Origin: Mucilaginibacter paludis DSM 18603
GTDB lineage: Bacteria > Bacteroidota > Bacteroidia > Sphingobacteriales > Sphingobacteriaceae
Assembly: GCF_000166195.2 (NCBI RefSeq)
Contig: NZ_CM001403.1
Coordinates: forward strand, 3,304,432-3,368,431
Length of the DNA stretch: 64,000 nt
Direction of reading: 5' to 3'
In this document: piece after piece, positions 33,883-42,268 of the stretch
How positions within the stretch are numbered: the first letter of the stretch is position 1
Layout: each line of letters starts with the position of its first letter
Translations under genes and position numbers: made by a program
Notes under the pieces: model-generated
Database searches by the model: none
What the model saw: the letters and a program-made list of their open reading frames with translations, nothing else
What the model was told of the DNA's origin: nothing

Positions 33883-35535
33883 TCAGTCTCGAGCCGGGAG
33901 TTCTTGGCGATGAGCAACCCGTTTGCGCGACAGCTGTTTAAACAAAATAAACACAATACATAACAAGGCAACCAAACTGCCGGCTTTAGGGATATAGTCG
34001 CCAAACTGTACATAAAAGGTGATGTCGGAGTTGAGGTTAATATCTTGTTTTAAGGCAGTTTTTACCCACCATTTGCTTTGTTTTACAATATCGCCCCGCT
34101 GGTTAATAAATGCCGAAATACCTGTATTGGCCGAGCGGCAAACCCAGCGGCGGGTTTCAATGGCGCGTAACTTGGCGTAATCTAAATGCTGGTCTTTACC
34201 GGATGTGTTTTCCCACCAGCCATCGTTGGTAATAATAGCGATAAACTGTGCGCCTTTTTTTACATAATCGGCCACATAACCACCCCAGATCGATTCGTAA
34301 CAAATTACGGGTGCTGCACCGATGCCGCTTTGCGAATAAAATACCGTAGGCTCCTTTTGGCTGCCGTAACTCCCGGTGGCGCCACCCAAATGCTCAAAAA
34401 CCGGCTTTAAAAACGACAAAGCATTGCCAAAGGGCAATGACTCGGCACCCGGAACCAACTTCGACTTATGATAAAACTGAACCGCTGCCGAATTTTCGAT
34501 GTTAACAGCGGCATTAAAAACATCATAATATTGATCTGTCCCCGGTATACGGCTGGCCGAAGGCGTTAAGTCTGAACTGTAAAGCTTAGTGCTTTCAATT
34601 CCGGTTAACACGTTGCCATTTTTATACTTATTTAAAAAATGCTGCACCTGCAAAAAATATGCATTGCTTCGTATTTTGTCTTCGTTGATAGGTTCCGAAT
34701 CATAAATGGCTGTTTCGGGCCATAAGAAAAACTCGGTATTGGGCTGCCCGATAGAATCGGATAAATGGATGAGGCTATTTACCTGCTCCATTGGCGGTAT
34801 AGAAATCACCTTGGCGTAAGGATCAATATTGGGCTGCACCACCACAATATTAGCCGGGTCGGGGTTCTCTGTATAGCTATAATATTTATATAGCGAAAAA
34901 CTCAAAGGCAATATAACCAGCGCGACCCATATACTAACTTGTGTTATCCTTGTTTTAGTGGGTTGAGCTTCGCGTAAGCCGGTATAAATTAAAAAGATAA
35001 AAATATTAGAGAGCCAGATCCATACCGTACCGCCGTACACCCCGGTATACTCATACCATTGCACCCATTGATGGGTTACAGCGAAGCCGTTACCCAATGT
35101 CATCCAGGGGAATTTCAAATCCCAGCACTGGTGCAGGTACTCATATCCAATCCACAAACAAACCAATAAGGCTAAGCTGATATTGCGGTTAACAATAAGC
35201 CTTAACCTAAAATACAACCAGCAAGCCGTTGCCATAAGCAGGGGGCCCAGGGAGTAAGGGATAAATGAAATAGGGATAGCCACAATCTCTCCCACTATTT
35301 TAAGGGAATTGTAAACCCAATAAATGCTTAAGGTGTTCCAGATAAAAAATCCAAGGAAAGCAACCCGGAATATTTTGTTGCCTTTACGACGAACGTTGGA
35401 TTGAATGATATTTTCCATGGCCACCAGCATGGGTACTAAGCCAAATAATAATAGTACAGGGGCATATGGCGTAGGTGGCCAGGCTATCCAAAGTAACAAG
35501 CCGGAAAATACGGCTAATAGAATGTTTTTTTTCAT
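33883..35535 (-). CDS. lnt: Apolipoprotein N-acyltransferase
   Basis: Lnt adds the third acyl chain to outer-membrane lipoproteins, using phospholipid, in the inner membrane. The protein has 550 aa with five or six N-terminal helices (about 1-220), a nitrilase domain (about 230-500) and a last helix. The nitrilase triad is visible: Glu in LWPETAIYD, Lys in YHKSKLVPGAE and Cys in PVICYESIWG. TNDGWWENT and AIETRRWVCRSANTG are further family marks. It ends one base past the stop of the convergent kinase gene, so the two 3' ends are packed without a spacer. Confidence 0.93.
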   Translation of the reverse strand: MKKNILLAVFSGLLLWIAWPPTPYAPVLLLFGLVPMLVAMENIIQSNVRRKGNKIFRVAFLGFFIWNTLSIYWVYNSLKIVGEIVAIPISFIPYSLGPLLMATACWLYFRLRLIVNRNISLALLVCLWIGYEYLHQCWDLKFPWMTLGNGFAVTHQWVQWYEYTGVYGGTVWIWLSNIFIFLIYTGLREAQPTKTRITQVSIWVALVILPLSFSLYKYYSYTENPDPANIVVVQPNIDPYAKVISIPPMEQVNSLIHLSDSIGQPNTEFFLWPETAIYDSEPINEDKIRSNAYFLQVQHFLNKYKNGNVLTGIESTKLYSSDLTPSASRIPGTDQYYDVFNAAVNIENSAAVQFYHKSKLVPGAESLPFGNALSFLKPVFEHLGGATGSYGSQKEPTVFYSQSGIGAAPVICYESIWGGYVADYVKKGAQFIAIITNDGWWENTSGKDQHLDYAKLRAIETRRWVCRSANTGISAFINQRGDIVKQSKWWVKTALKQDINLNSDITFYVQFGDYIPKAGSLVALLCIVFILFKQLSRKRVAHRQELPARD

Positions 35536-35599
35536 TTAATGATGGTAATCGTATTATGATTCATTTTTTCAAGTATCGTTGCGAGTACTCATTGGGCAA

Positions 35600-36003
35600 C
35601 CCGCGAAACACATGTCAAACTTTGTCATTGCGAAGTTATACAAAGCGGACATGTCTCCGTGCGATTGCTCGTTATTTGCCAATGGAATCCTCGTTAAGCC
35701 GCTGATAATCAATGTGAAATTGTCATTGCGAGGGACGAAGCAATCGCGAACTATGCAGAGTGAACATGCTTCCATGCAATTGCTTCGTTCCTACCTATAA
35801 CAAGTTTAGTTTCTGAGGTAAGCATCGCACAGAGCCTCATCAAAACACCTCGTACAGGGCCATTCCGCAGGACCTTCGACAGGCTTATAATGACGTCTTC
35901 TTAAATCATTGACAGCCAGTATAAAAGTGTCATTGAGGAACGAAGCAATCGCGAACTATGCAGAGCGAACATGCCTCCGTGCGAATGCTTCGTACCTTAT
36001 AAT
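35600..36003. repeat. Repeat family B: REP-like palindromes (three copies)
   Basis: Three copies (about 35620-35690, 35718-35798 and 35931-36000) share TCATTGCGAGG-like starts, the arm GAAGCAATCGCGAACTATGC and the complementary arm CGTGCGATTGCTTCGTTCCT. Each can fold into an imperfect hairpin. Related copies lie near 47.7 and 62.2-62.4 kb. Between copies the DNA has no gene; the AGGACCTTCGACAGGCTTAT stretch (35870) is another unit I cannot place. Confidence 0.75.
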
Positions 36004-36083
36004 GACATCTACTTAAGTTATTGATAATCAATGCATCTGTTTTGCTCTGATTATCAGTATTCTTAATTTAGATCATCGGCCCG
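36000..36083 (+). repeat. Repeat family A, copy A2, left part (split by the intron)
   Basis: This matches bases 38281-38368 almost exactly (ACTTAAGTTATTGATAATCA, then CAGTATTCTTAATTTAGATC) and stops at ATCGGCCCG, where the group II intron begins. The copy resumes at 38022. Confidence 0.9.
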
Positions 36084-38021
36084 GTAGAGTAGAGCGGGAA
36101 AGTAAAGCACTTTCCCGACTCCCTCGTCAATCCGTACGTGCGGTTTTCCCGCATACGGCTTTCCTAAAAACTTCGTCATCAGCATTCACAGTTGAACCGT
36201 CAGAAAGCGTATTTTGTTGGGTCTATTAGTCCTTTCTTTTGAACCAAGGCCTCAAAAGCTCTTTGTCTGTAAAGCTTACACTTTCTTTGGCTCTTGCGGT
36301 TGTAGTAGCGATTGAGCTTTTCGTGAAGATAATTTCGTAACCGACGTTTGCTCACCTGTACGTAGCTGACTCCTTTTATGATATAGTAGTTCAGCCATCC
36401 CCGGATACGACTATTAAGCTCTTCTACTATTTCACTTGCCGGACTATGACCGTGCTTTTTCAGATATTCACTTAACCCACTCCGCAATCGCTGCTCTGAT
36501 TTTTTGCTCGGAGATATATTCCAGTAGCGTCCATTTCTGGACACCAGGCTCTTGTCGTACCGGATCGTGTGCCCCAGGAAGCTGAAAGGCGCCTGTTCCG
36601 ATTGGATTTGTTTGCTCTTGAGTTCATTCAAGGTCAATCCCATCTTCCCCAGTATCATTTTCAGTCTGTCAAGTACTTCCTTAGGTATGACCTTCCCCAT
36701 CAGTACGAAATCGTCCGCGTATCTGACTATCGATACGCCCATCCTGCTAAATATACTTTCCGGTTTTGTTACTATCCGGTCCAGTAGATGTAGATAGATA
36801 TTAGACAGCAACGGTGATATCACGCCGCCTTGTGGGGTGCCAAACTCATTTTTCTTCCCGCCCTTAAACTGTCCGTCCTCAAATACAGGCACTTTCAGCC
36901 ACATGCTGATCAGTCTTAGTATCCTTGGATCGCTGATCCTCTCTTTGAGCGTTTTTAGCAGTTTATCATGCGGGATCGTGTCGAAATACTTGCTTAAGTC
37001 TGCATCAAATACTTCCGTCTTCCCTGCCTGCAAATGCCCCTTGATCGCTGTCATCGCATCCTTTGAACTCCGCCCAGGCCTGAACCCGTGCGAAACTTCT
37101 TTAAAGTCTGCTTCGAATATCGGCTCAAGGATCATTTTACATACCGTCTGGGCTATCCTGTCTTTTACCGTGGGTATGCCTAAGGGCCGTTCCCCGCCAT
37201 TGGCCTTCGGGATCATCACCCGTTTTACTGCTTCCGGACGGTAGGTTTGCTTTCGTAATTCTTCTCCCAGTGTGTGCAGGTAGGTTTCTACGCCTCCCCG
37301 TTCTACATCTGATATCCGGATTCCGTCTATTCCGGCTACGCCGTCATTGGCTTTAACCTGTTTCCACGCTGCCCTTAGCATATACGGTATGAACAGCTTA
37401 TCATACAGCACATAAAACTTGTACTTCCGCTCCTGCTTGGCTTTCTGATATAGTTTCCCCCGGAGTGTTTCTACTCTTTCCGCATCCGGGATCTCACGCC
37501 GCCGTCTTTTAAACAGCTCGCCCTGCTTCCCTTCTGCTTCGACCTTCTTATGATTTGTTACCATCAATTTTGTCCGTTTTTGTTCTCTTGGAAACCTTAT
37601 TCATAGTAATGCCCCTTCGCTACTCCCGCTTTTACCTTTTCGGGACTCAAACACTACTATGGACATATCCGACTCCCTCGGCAATATGCCGACATGCATA
37701 TCCCGTTAGGGTCTCCCACGTTCATGCGCTACCTTCGTCCTGCACGCAACACCATTCTACTCCGGGTATCTGACAGTGTTCTTATTGCCGTTATTCCCAC
37801 TGTCATGGCAGGTTTAAGCAAATGAGGGTGCTTGACCGATATCCTTTGGCGTAACGAAGCCTTACTGGTGCAGCTTACAGAACCATCTCGCCTGAGCTTC
37901 ACATTGTTCATTTCTTCCCAATGTGCCAGGCTTACTTCAACCCGAACGGCAAATTTGGTTGTAAGGCTCTTTCATCCTTTAGGTATTTAATTATTACTAA
38001 TACGCACGCCTCGTGGCGCAC
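36084..38021 (-). mobile_element. Group II intron (complete, 1938 nt)
   Basis: The intron is on the minus strand. Its 5' end reads GTGCGCCACGAGG, the GUGCG start expected of group II introns, at 38021. Near the 3' end is a domain V hairpin (36129-36162: AAAGCCGTATGCGGG, AAAA, then CCGCACGTACGGATT). A domain VI stem CGGGAAAGT/ACTTTCCCG follows, and the end is TCTAC at 36084. Removing 36084-38021 joins ATCGGCCCG to CTCAATCGCCGCGGG, which restores the uninterrupted sequence seen at 38359-38385. Both ends are therefore fixed by comparison as well as by motif. The RT/maturase ORF lies in domain IV. Confidence 0.92.
36200..37564 (-). CDS. ltrA: Group II intron reverse transcriptase/maturase
   Basis: This 454-aa protein copies and helps splice the intron that carries it. 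RT blocks are visible in order: GIDGIRI (RT0/1), VMIPKANGGERPLGIPT, VSHGFRPGRSSKDA, FDADLSKYFDTIPH, FGTPQGGVISPLLSNIYL and the catalytic VRYADDFVLMG. The GIIM maturase domain has SFLGHTIRYD and RIRGWLNYYIIKG, ending in a basic tail. No HNH endonuclease domain follows, so insertion probably uses nicks at replication forks or single-stranded targets. ATG 37564 is chosen over the TTG one codon before. The frame is intact, so the element may be active. Confidence 0.94.
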   Translation of the reverse strand: MVTNHKKVEAEGKQGELFKRRRREIPDAERVETLRGKLYQKAKQERKYKFYVLYDKLFIPYMLRAAWKQVKANDGVAGIDGIRISDVERGGVETYLHTLGEELRKQTYRPEAVKRVMIPKANGGERPLGIPTVKDRIAQTVCKMILEPIFEADFKEVSHGFRPGRSSKDAMTAIKGHLQAGKTEVFDADLSKYFDTIPHDKLLKTLKERISDPRILRLISMWLKVPVFEDGQFKGGKKNEFGTPQGGVISPLLSNIYLHLLDRIVTKPESIFSRMGVSIVRYADDFVLMGKVIPKEVLDRLKMILGKMGLTLNELKSKQIQSEQAPFSFLGHTIRYDKSLVSRNGRYWNISPSKKSEQRLRSGLSEYLKKHGHSPASEIVEELNSRIRGWLNYYIIKGVSYVQVSKRRLRNYLHEKLNRYYNRKSQRKCKLYRQRAFEALVQKKGLIDPTKYAF

Positions 38022-38285
38022 CTCAATCGCCGCGGGAAGGGGCTTGTCACTTTTTGTCTTGATACAAAAAGTAACCAAAAACCGACCGTAGGGAGCTCAT
38101 GAACACCTTAAAAAAACAAACACAGGTGAATAAAATCAAGACTGCCCGATCCTTCCACCCACAGGCCAGCTCCCGGCCCGGCGTGCAGTCGGGGCCTTTG
38201 CCCACTTTTCCTATCTGCGCTTGGTAATCTATAAGGTTCAAACGTCATCCCTATTTTTTTCCGGCTGTTCGGGTCCATTACTTAT
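38022..38285 (+). repeat. Repeat family A, copy A2, right part (long form)
   Basis: This continues from the intron with CTCAATCGCCGCGGGAAGG, GTCTTGATACAAAAAGTAACC, then a segment of roughly 50 nt (CCGACCGTAGGGAGCTCATG onward) absent from short copies. ATCAAGACTGCCCGATCC, the GC-rich core and TTCAAACGTCATCCC follow. Confidence 0.88.
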
Positions 38286-38600
38286 AATGACATCTACTTA
38301 AGTTATTGATAATCAATGCGTCTGTTTTGCTCTGATTATCAGTATTCTTAATTTAGATCATCGGCCCGCTCAAACGCCGCGGGAAGGGGCTTGTCACTTT
38401 TTGTCTTGATACAAAAAGTAACCAAAAAAATCAAGACTGCCCGATCCTTCCACCCACAGGCCAGCTCCCGGCCCGGCGTGCAGTCAGGCTTTTGCGCACA
38501 TTTTTTATCTGCGCTTGATAATCTACAAGGTTCGAATGCCATCCCTGTTTTTTTTCGGCTGGCCGGATCGGATACTCGAATGACATAGTTTAAGATGCTT
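38286..38600 (+). repeat. Repeat family A, copy A3 (short form, tandem to A2)
   Basis: This is a full unit from ACATCTACTTAAGTTATTG to CCATCCCTGTTTTTTTTCGG. It carries hairpin arms GTCTTGAT and ATCAAGAC, where most other copies have GTCTTGAC and GTCAAGAC. The remaining 38601-38774 repeats the CATCCCTGTTTTTTTCC tail once more and holds no gene. Confidence 0.88.
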
Positions 38601-38774
38601 TTAAACATCATCCCTGTTTTTTTCCTTCTGGACGGATCGGTCAGTTAGGATGACAGCTTTCGCGCACAAAAAGTGTATCATGCTTGCCCCCGTCAGGCTC
38701 AGTAGTCGAAGCACGGTATGGTGGCCCCTGCAAGTTGCATTCTGTTAACATTCAGCTTTCATGGACCTCCGGTT

Positions 38775-39500
38775 TTAAAATTTTGCAATACCGTTTTTAT
38801 ATTTCTTTTGATTCTCGTTTCTTACTTCCGGCTTCCCCGCCACGCAAATTACAAATTCGCCCTTTACGGTATGGGTTTCAAAATAGTTTTTTACTTCAGT
38901 TACGGTCCCGCGTACCGTTTCTTCAAACATTTTAGTGAGCTCGCGCGATACGGATACCTGCCTTTCTTCTCCAAAATAAGTTATCATTTCTTCCAGTGTT
39001 TTTAACAGCCTGTGCGGCGATTCATAAAAAATAATGGTACGCTCCTCGTCAGCTAAAAATTTGTAGCGTGTTTGCCTCCCTTTTTTTATCGGCAAAAATC
39101 CTTCAAAACAAAACCTATCGGTAGGGAATCCGGAATTAACCAGCGCCGGAACAAATGCTGTAGCACCCGGCAGGCATTCCACAGGCAATTCATTTTTAAC
39201 TACTTCGCGCACTAAATAAAAACCCGGATCGCTGATGGCTGGCGTACCGGCATCTGATATCAAAGCAATTTGTTTGCCCTCGTTTAAAAATTTGATAATC
39301 TCGGCCGTAGCCTGGCGCTCATTATGCTGATGGTGTGCGTATACCTTGGCGCTAATGCCAAAATGCTTAAGCAAGGGTGCCGAGGTACGGGTATCTTCAG
39401 CCAGAATAATATCAGCCTCCTTCAAAATACGCAATGCACGGAGCGTAATATCTTCCAGATTTCCTATCGGTGTGGGTACTAAATAAAGTTTACCGCTCAT
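38775..39500 (-). CDS. rsmI: 16S rRNA 2'-O-ribose C1402 methyltransferase
   Basis: RsmI methylates the ribose of C1402 in 16S rRNA with SAM, fine-tuning the P site. The protein starts at MSGKLYLVPTPIGN (241 aa). The frame is open 23 codons further up, but that stretch is word-repeat DNA and not part of the gene. Tetrapyrrole-methylase fold marks are PTPIGNLEDITLRAL, AEDTRTSAPLLKHFG, ALISDAGTPAISDPG and FYESPHRLLKTLEEM. The gene is divergent from serS, with repeat tracts in the spacer. Confidence 0.94.
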   Translation of the reverse strand: MSGKLYLVPTPIGNLEDITLRALRILKEADIILAEDTRTSAPLLKHFGISAKVYAHHQHNERQATAEIIKFLNEGKQIALISDAGTPAISDPGFYLVREVVKNELPVECLPGATAFVPALVNSGFPTDRFCFEGFLPIKKGRQTRYKFLADEERTIIFYESPHRLLKTLEEMITYFGEERQVSVSRELTKMFEETVRGTVTEVKNYFETHTVKGEFVICVAGKPEVRNENQKKYKNGIAKF

Positions 39501-39532
39501 GTGTGGTTGCTTTTGTTGGCAATTTAGTTGAT

Positions 39533-39567
39533 GGTCCATAGTCAATGGTCGATAGTCCATAGCCATC
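39533..39567. repeat. Heptad-phased degenerate repeat before rsmI
   Basis: Consecutive 7-mers GGTCCAT, AGTCAAT, GGTCGAT, AGTCCAT, AGCCATC. It lies in the 5' region of rsmI and produces a false N-terminal extension in that frame. Confidence 0.75.
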
Positions 39568-39637
39568 ATATTGGTAGTAGCTGGAGTTTATTGATTCTGA
39601 CGTAAAAAATCTTGTGCCATTTTTCAACTCTTCGACA

Positions 39638-39679
39638 TGGACCATCGACTATGGACCATGGACTATCGACAATCATCCA
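39638..39679. repeat. Heptad-phased degenerate repeat before serS
   Basis: Consecutive 7-mers TGGACCA, TCGACTA, TGGACCA, TGGACTA, TCGACAA, TCATCCA. It is complementary in wording to the tract at 39533, so the two could pair across the rsmI-serS spacer. Confidence 0.75.
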
Positions 39680-39730
39680 ACTCCTACCATATACCATAAA
39701 CAAATTCTATCTTTGCCAAAAAATAAAATA

Positions 39731-41002
39731 ATGCTGCAAGTTAGTTATATCCGCGAAAACCGTGACAATGTATTGGAACGTTTAGCGGTAAAAAATTTCA
39801 AACAACCTGAATTGGTTGATGAGGTGCTCAAATTAGATGAGCAACGCCGTCAAACTCAAAACACTTTGGATGGTGTATCGGCCGAGGCCAATGCCGCCGC
39901 GAAGCAAATTGGCGAGTTAATGCGTTCCAGTAAAAAAGAAGAAGCCGAAACCATTAAGTCGAAATCCAATATCTGGAAGGAAGATATTAAAAAACTAAGC
40001 GAGCAACTATCGGGTATTGAGCAGGAGCTGCAACAAAAAATTGTGCTATTGCCTAACCTGCCGCATTCATCGGTACCTAAAGGGATAACGCCCGAGGAAA
40101 ATGAAATTGTATTGGAGCATGGCGATAAGCCACAGCTACCGGCCAATGCTTTGCCGCATTGGGAGCTGGCTGCCAAATATAACCTGATTGATTTTGAGCT
40201 GGGTGTTAAAATAACCGGCGCAGGCTTCCCTGTATATAAAGGCAAGGGTGCCAAACTGCAAAGGGCATTGATAGCCTTCTTTTTAGACGAGGCCGAAAAA
40301 GCCGGGTACGACGAAAGGATGCTGCCCTTGCTGGTAAACGAAGCTTCGGGCTTTGGAACCGGACAACTGCCCGACAAAGAAGGACAGATGTATCATGTAG
40401 GTGTTGATAATTTATACCTCATTCCAACAGCCGAGGTACCCATCACCAACCTTTACCGCGATGTGATATTAAAGGCAGATGAGCTGCCTGTAAAAAACTG
40501 TGGTTATACCGCTTGTTTCCGCCGCGAGGCTGGCTCATACGGCGCACATGTACGTGGCCTTAACCGTTTACACCAGTTTGATAAGGTTGAGCTGGTACAG
40601 GTAGTAAACCCTGATCAATCCTACGAGGTACTGGAGCAAATGAGTTTGCACGTACAGGGCCTTTTACAAAAGCTTGGCCTGCCTTACCGCGTGTTAAGGC
40701 TTTGTGGTGGGGATATGAGCTTTACATCGGCCTTAACATATGATATGGAAACCTGGAGTGCTGCACAACAACGCTGGCTTGAGGTATCTTCGGTATCTAA
40801 CTTTGAAACCTTCCAAAGCAATCGCCTAAAGCTGCGTTTCAGGAATGCCGAAGGTAAAACGCAATTGGCGCATACATTAAACGGCAGCGCCCTGGCCTTG
40901 CCGCGTATTGTAGCTACCCTGTTAGAAAACAACCAGACCGAAAACGGAATTAAAATACCCGAAGTACTGGTACCTTATACCAGGTTTGAGTGGATAGATT
41001 AA
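39731..41002 (+). CDS. serS: Seryl-tRNA synthetase
   Basis: SerRS charges tRNA-Ser with serine. The start MLQVSYIRENRDNVL gives 423 aa, the normal size; the open frame above it is repeat DNA. An N-terminal antiparallel coiled coil (about 30-105) binds the tRNA long arm. Class II motif 2 is CFRREAGSYGAHVRGLNRLH and motif 3 is TLNGSALALPRIVATLLEN. The serine-site TAEVPITN and the ATP-site FDKVELVQV segments are present. It overlaps the next small membrane gene by 13 nt if that gene starts at GTG 40990. Confidence 0.96.
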   Translation: MLQVSYIRENRDNVLERLAVKNFKQPELVDEVLKLDEQRRQTQNTLDGVSAEANAAAKQIGELMRSSKKEEAETIKSKSNIWKEDIKKLSEQLSGIEQELQQKIVLLPNLPHSSVPKGITPEENEIVLEHGDKPQLPANALPHWELAAKYNLIDFELGVKITGAGFPVYKGKGAKLQRALIAFFLDEAEKAGYDERMLPLLVNEASGFGTGQLPDKEGQMYHVGVDNLYLIPTAEVPITNLYRDVILKADELPVKNCGYTACFRREAGSYGAHVRGLNRLHQFDKVELVQVVNPDQSYEVLEQMSLHVQGLLQKLGLPYRVLRLCGGDMSFTSALTYDMETWSAAQQRWLEVSSVSNFETFQSNRLKLRFRNAEGKTQLAHTLNGSALALPRIVATLLENNQTENGIKIPEVLVPYTRFEWID

Positions 41003-41421
41003 ATCCATTTAAAAATTCAACTCCGGCGCAAACTGCGCAGGCCATGTTCTGGATTAACCTGCTGCCTGCTACGGCTGCAGCAACACTGATCTGCTTTTAT
41101 TTCGATGATGAAATAAGAGCAGATTTTGGAACCTTTGTAGCCTTCGTTTTCATGGTGTTTGGCTTAACGGCACAGGTAGTTTACTTTTTGCAGTTTAACT
41201 TTGCCCGGTATGCCAACAATAAATCGTTGTGGATGTATTCCATGGTTTACTCTTGCTGCTGCATACTGGCTTTCCTTATCGTAGCTGCAAGCACCCGGAT
41301 GTGGGGCTTATTGTGGCTGGCTGTCTACCCTAACATTTTTTTCCGATTAAGCTACCGAAGCTATCATAAGTTACATCCGGATAGCCAAAAAAAGACAGGA
41401 ATAACGTTTGAACCCAGGTGA
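40990..41421 (+). CDS. Four-helix membrane protein, unknown function
   Basis: This integral membrane protein of 143 aa (from GTG 40990; ATG 41047 would give 124 aa) has about four hydrophobic helices, including AMFWINLLPATAAATLICF, FVAFVFMVFGLTAQVVYFL and MVYSCCCILAFLIVAA. No named family is evident. It overlaps serS and may be translated with it. The last residues (KKTGITFEPR) come from the start of a family A repeat, whose AAAACAGGGATGACGTTTGAA-type tail supplies the end of the gene. The native C terminus has probably been lost or replaced. Confidence 0.65.
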   Translation: MDRLNPFKNSTPAQTAQAMFWINLLPATAAATLICFYFDDEIRADFGTFVAFVFMVFGLTAQVVYFLQFNFARYANNKSLWMYSMVYSCCCILAFLIVAASTRMWGLLWLAVYPNIFFRLSYRSYHKLHPDSQKKTGITFEPR

Positions 41422-41497
41422 TTATTAGGTGATGATTTTCGGAGAGATTAAATTCTGATAATCAGTAATTTAAGAAGACTCATGCAAGTAGTGGCCC

Positions 41498-41875
41498 CGG
41501 CTAACCGGAAAAAATAGGGATGACGTTTAAAACCTGTATGCTGTTTTGCACAGAAAGAAATGTGCGCAAAGGCCCCGACTGCACGCAGGGCCAGGCTTGG
41601 CCTGTGGGTGGAAGGATCGGGCAGTCTTGACTTTATTCATCTGTGTTTGTTTTTTAAGGTGTTCATGAGCTCCCTCCGGTCGGTTTTTGGTTGTTTTTGT
41701 GTCAAGACAAAAAGAACAAAGCCCTTCACGCGGCGATTGAGCGTGCCGATGATCTAATTTAAGAATACTGATTGTCGGAGCAAAGATAGCACATTGATAA
41801 TCCGTGCACCTAACATGATGCATACTTACCGCTTTTACAAGATTCCTCCTTGCGTCGGGATGACATAATGTAGAA
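41498..41875 (-). repeat. Repeat family A, copy A4 (long form, inverted)
   Basis: Read on the minus strand it has the long-form insert (CCGACCGGAGGGAGCTCATG), arms GTCTTGAC and GTCAAGAC, and the GC-rich core. On the + strand it extends to the CTCCTTGCGTCGGGATGACA module shared with copy A1. The following 41876-42130 contains no gene; its TTGCATCCCGGTGACTATTG region is unassigned. Confidence 0.85.
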
Positions 41876-42137
41876 GAGTTTAATATTGACAATCAATAGC
41901 TTAACAGCGATTTGTTATGAGTTGCATCCCGGTGACTATTGGGTGCAGAGGCATCTATAACCAGTCATTTATAGAGATTCCACTATGGGTTGCGTCAAGG
42001 TAACCGACAGCCCAACATTAAAAAGGAAAACCGATTTAAGCAAAGGACTTGGTGTGGCGTTACAGCCCGTTTTCTAACTCTCCCCTATCAATCTATACTA
42101 AATCAATATGCTTTATGGAAAAAAATAAAAATTACTA

Positions 42138-42169
42138 TTGCAGATTTAAAATATTACTGTTTACTTTAC
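42138..42169 (+). promoter_or_regulatory. Predicted promoter of the thr operon
   Basis: TTG at 42138-42140, a 21-nt spacer and TACTTTAC (one mismatch to TAnnTTTG) at 42162-42169 lie about 30 bp before the leader peptide start. Confidence 0.5.
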
Positions 42170-42202
42170 CAACGCTAACCAACTGACAGGCAAACGTAAC
42201 AG

Positions 42203-42268
42203 ATGAACACAAACTCAATTATTACAACCACAACAACTACCACCGGGGGTATATCGGAGGAAGGATAG
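42203..42268 (+). CDS. thrL: thr operon leader peptide
   Basis: This is a 21-residue leader starting at ATG 42203. It contains eight threonines, seven of them consecutive (residues 8-14), and three isoleucines, and ends GGISEEG at TAG 42266. The composition parallels the E. coli thr leader, which is also a Thr/Ile run followed by a Gly-rich end. The last five codons carry the sequence that pairs with the terminator region downstream. When threonyl-tRNA is scarce a ribosome would stall in the ACN run and leave that sequence free. The peptide itself probably has no other role. Confidence 0.88.
   Translation: MNTNSIITTTTTTTGGISEEG

Noticed and set aside
36200..37564. Retron or DGR reverse transcriptase
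   Set aside because: The maturase domain, GUGCG 5' end, domain V and a clean empty-site comparison all show a group II intron.
37729..37911. Second ORF upstream of the intron RT
   Set aside because: It lies in the intron's structured domain region and has no protein-like pattern.
38515..38545. tRNA T-arm (AAGGTTCGAATGCC)
   Set aside because: It is part of repeat family A; other copies read GGTTCAAACGTC or GGTTAAAACGTC and no cloverleaf forms around it.
38348..38611. Protein-coding ORFs reading ARSFHPQ...RPGVQSG
   Set aside because: The same peptide arises in every family A copy in different frames and orientations, with no start signals. It is translated repeat DNA.
39501..39569. N-terminal extension of rsmI
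   Set aside because: The extra codons are word-repeat DNA; MSGKLYLVPTPIGN is the normal start.
39614..39730. 39-residue N-terminal extension of serS
   Set aside because: The extension is encoded by the heptad word repeat; MLQVSYIRENRDNVL at 39731 is the family start.
41880..42110. Additional riboswitch upstream of thrL
   Set aside because: The GGTGACTATTGGGTGC region has some complementarity, but no conserved aptamer core of a class I know could be matched.
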